Below are positions 6,393-6,788 of a stretch of 6,788 bases of DNA, piece by piece; position 1 is the stretch's first letter; each line of letters starts with the position of its first letter. The DNA comes from Acidobacteriota bacterium (lineage in GTDB: Bacteria > Acidobacteriota > UBA6911 > RPQK01), in assembly GCA_003819755.1 (NCBI GenBank), contig RPQK01000425.1, positions 1 through 6,788 of the forward strand, written 5' to 3'. The position numbers were made by a program, and so were the translations under genes. The notes under the pieces were generated by a model, which made no database searches, was not told the DNA's origin, and saw only the letters and a list, made by a program, of their open reading frames with translations.

Positions 6393-6594
6393 TCGAGCCC
6401 CTCGACTTTCCGCCCTTATATACCAGCGACTAACGTAACAATAACAGAATTGCGGGCTCGACCGGCGCCAAACGTTAAGCCTGGCGGAGTTCGCCCTTTC
6501 GTGCGCGCACAGGATGGGGTTTCGGAGGCAGCAGCATTTTGCGCCGAGCGGTGGCCATATGGAGTTATACACATCTTGGAACCGACCCGGCTTC
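6393..6594 (-). other. Intergenic leader region upstream of the minus-strand genes
   Basis: About 200 bases lie between the first minus-strand start and the right repeat copy. They hold the ribosome-binding site (6398-6403), a possible promoter (6415-6441) and a perfect 10-bp palindrome GTGCGCGCAC at 6501-6510 that could be a binding site or chance. I see no credible gene here. Confidence 0.45.
6415..6441 (-). promoter_or_regulatory. Possible promoter of the minus-strand gene set
   Basis: On the minus strand TTGTTA (6436-6441) is followed by TATATAAG (6415-6422). Spacing to TATAAG is 15 bases, shorter than the usual 17, so this is a weak sigma-70-like candidate. The location, about 25-50 bases before the ATG at 6392, is sensible, and this is the most AT-rich spot in the leader. 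Confidence 0.3.
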
Positions 6595-6748
6595 GAGGCG
6601 TCGCCCTGGGAGTGCAGGCGTCTCGCCCAATGCCATTTACTTTTTCCGAAGTCACTACAACCAGGCGCGGTGAATGGGGCTTTTATCGTGGCCGGACTCT
6701 CCAGAGTCCGGCAGCCGACCCCCGGGGTCGGCCTGAACCGGCGAGCTG
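6595..6748 (-). repeat. Hairpin-rich intergenic repeat, right copy
   Basis: Reverse-complement counterpart of bases 1-158, about 95% identical by hand alignment. It keeps the GCCGGACTC/GAGTCCGGC and CCGACCC/GGGTCGG hairpins and the conserved stretch between them and the outer part. It lacks the duplicated AAATG of the left copy. The loop of the GGCG-CGCC hairpin (6617-6627) is flipped relative to the element. It lies upstream of the minus-strand genes, in the same orientation relative to transcription as the left copy is to the sigma operon. Confidence 0.9.
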
Positions 6749-6762
6749 CAACCATCGTTTTC

Positions 6763-6788
6763 GCCGGGCTCCCAGCCCGGCTGCCGGA
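6763..6788 (+). repeat. Partial further hairpin unit of the repeat family
   Basis: An 8-bp stem GCCGGGCT/AGCCCGGC with loop CCC (6763-6781) is followed by TGCCGGA at the window edge. CTGCCGGA also joins the two hairpins in the left repeat (35-42), so another related element in + orientation probably starts here and continues outside the window. Only the edge is visible. Confidence 0.55.

Noticed and set aside
1..6748. Composite transposon bounded by the inverted repeats
   Set aside because: No transposase or integrase gene is present inside, the ends are hairpin clusters unlike simple IS termini, and a related unit continues beyond the right copy.
6393..6755. Upstream extension of the minus-strand membrane-protein frame into the right repeat
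   Set aside because: The translated segment is Arg/Cys-rich without a recognisable fold, crosses the repeat, and the ATG at 6392 has its own ribosome-binding site.

Overview
The window looks like chromosomal DNA from a fairly GC-rich, free-living bacterium. I would guess an acidobacterium of the Solibacter/Bryobacter type, probably from soil metagenome data. The clues are an operon pairing an ECF sigma factor with a HEAT-containing zinc-finger anti-sigma factor and secreted DUF4097-type proteins, an exported Gfo/Idh/MocA protein, and hairpin-rich intergenic repeats. This placement rests on family knowledge, not on a marker gene, so it is tentative.

Layout. Bases 1-158 and 6595-6748 are two copies of a ~155-bp hairpin-rich repeat in inverted orientation, enclosing everything else. 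The left half (217-3414, + strand) is a tight four-gene operon: ECF sigma factor, membrane anti-sigma factor with an extracytoplasmic HEAT region, and two exported 285-residue DUF4097-like proteins. A candidate ECF-type promoter (TGTAACC with GTTTAAA) lies just before the first gene and suggests autoregulation. The right half (6392-3519, - strand) holds four genes in one direction: a small four-helix membrane protein (possibly DUF4199-like), a cysteine-synthase-fold PLP enzyme, a second small membrane protein, and an exported Gfo/Idh/MocA-type protein. The two gene sets converge on a perfect 29-bp-stem hairpin (3434-3499) built from 9-bp CACGAATT-type units, which may act as a bidirectional terminator.

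How the genes may work together. The left operon reads as an envelope-sensing circuit. The anti-sigma factor would hold the sigma factor through its N-terminal Cys/His zinc site, span the membrane once, and place a coiled-coil/HEAT region outside the cytoplasm, the compartment where the two DUF4097 products are predicted to go. The right-hand genes show no clear common pathway. Gaps of 64, 26 and 114 bases allow co-transcription of the first three and leave the fourth uncertain.

Points of most interest are the inverted repeat pair, each copy upstream of and facing the same way relative to an operon; the HEAT-bearing anti-sigma factor with its paired secreted proteins; and a cysteine-synthase-like enzyme with altered substrate and phosphate loops. 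I found no tRNA, rRNA, CRISPR array, transposase or recombinase gene.
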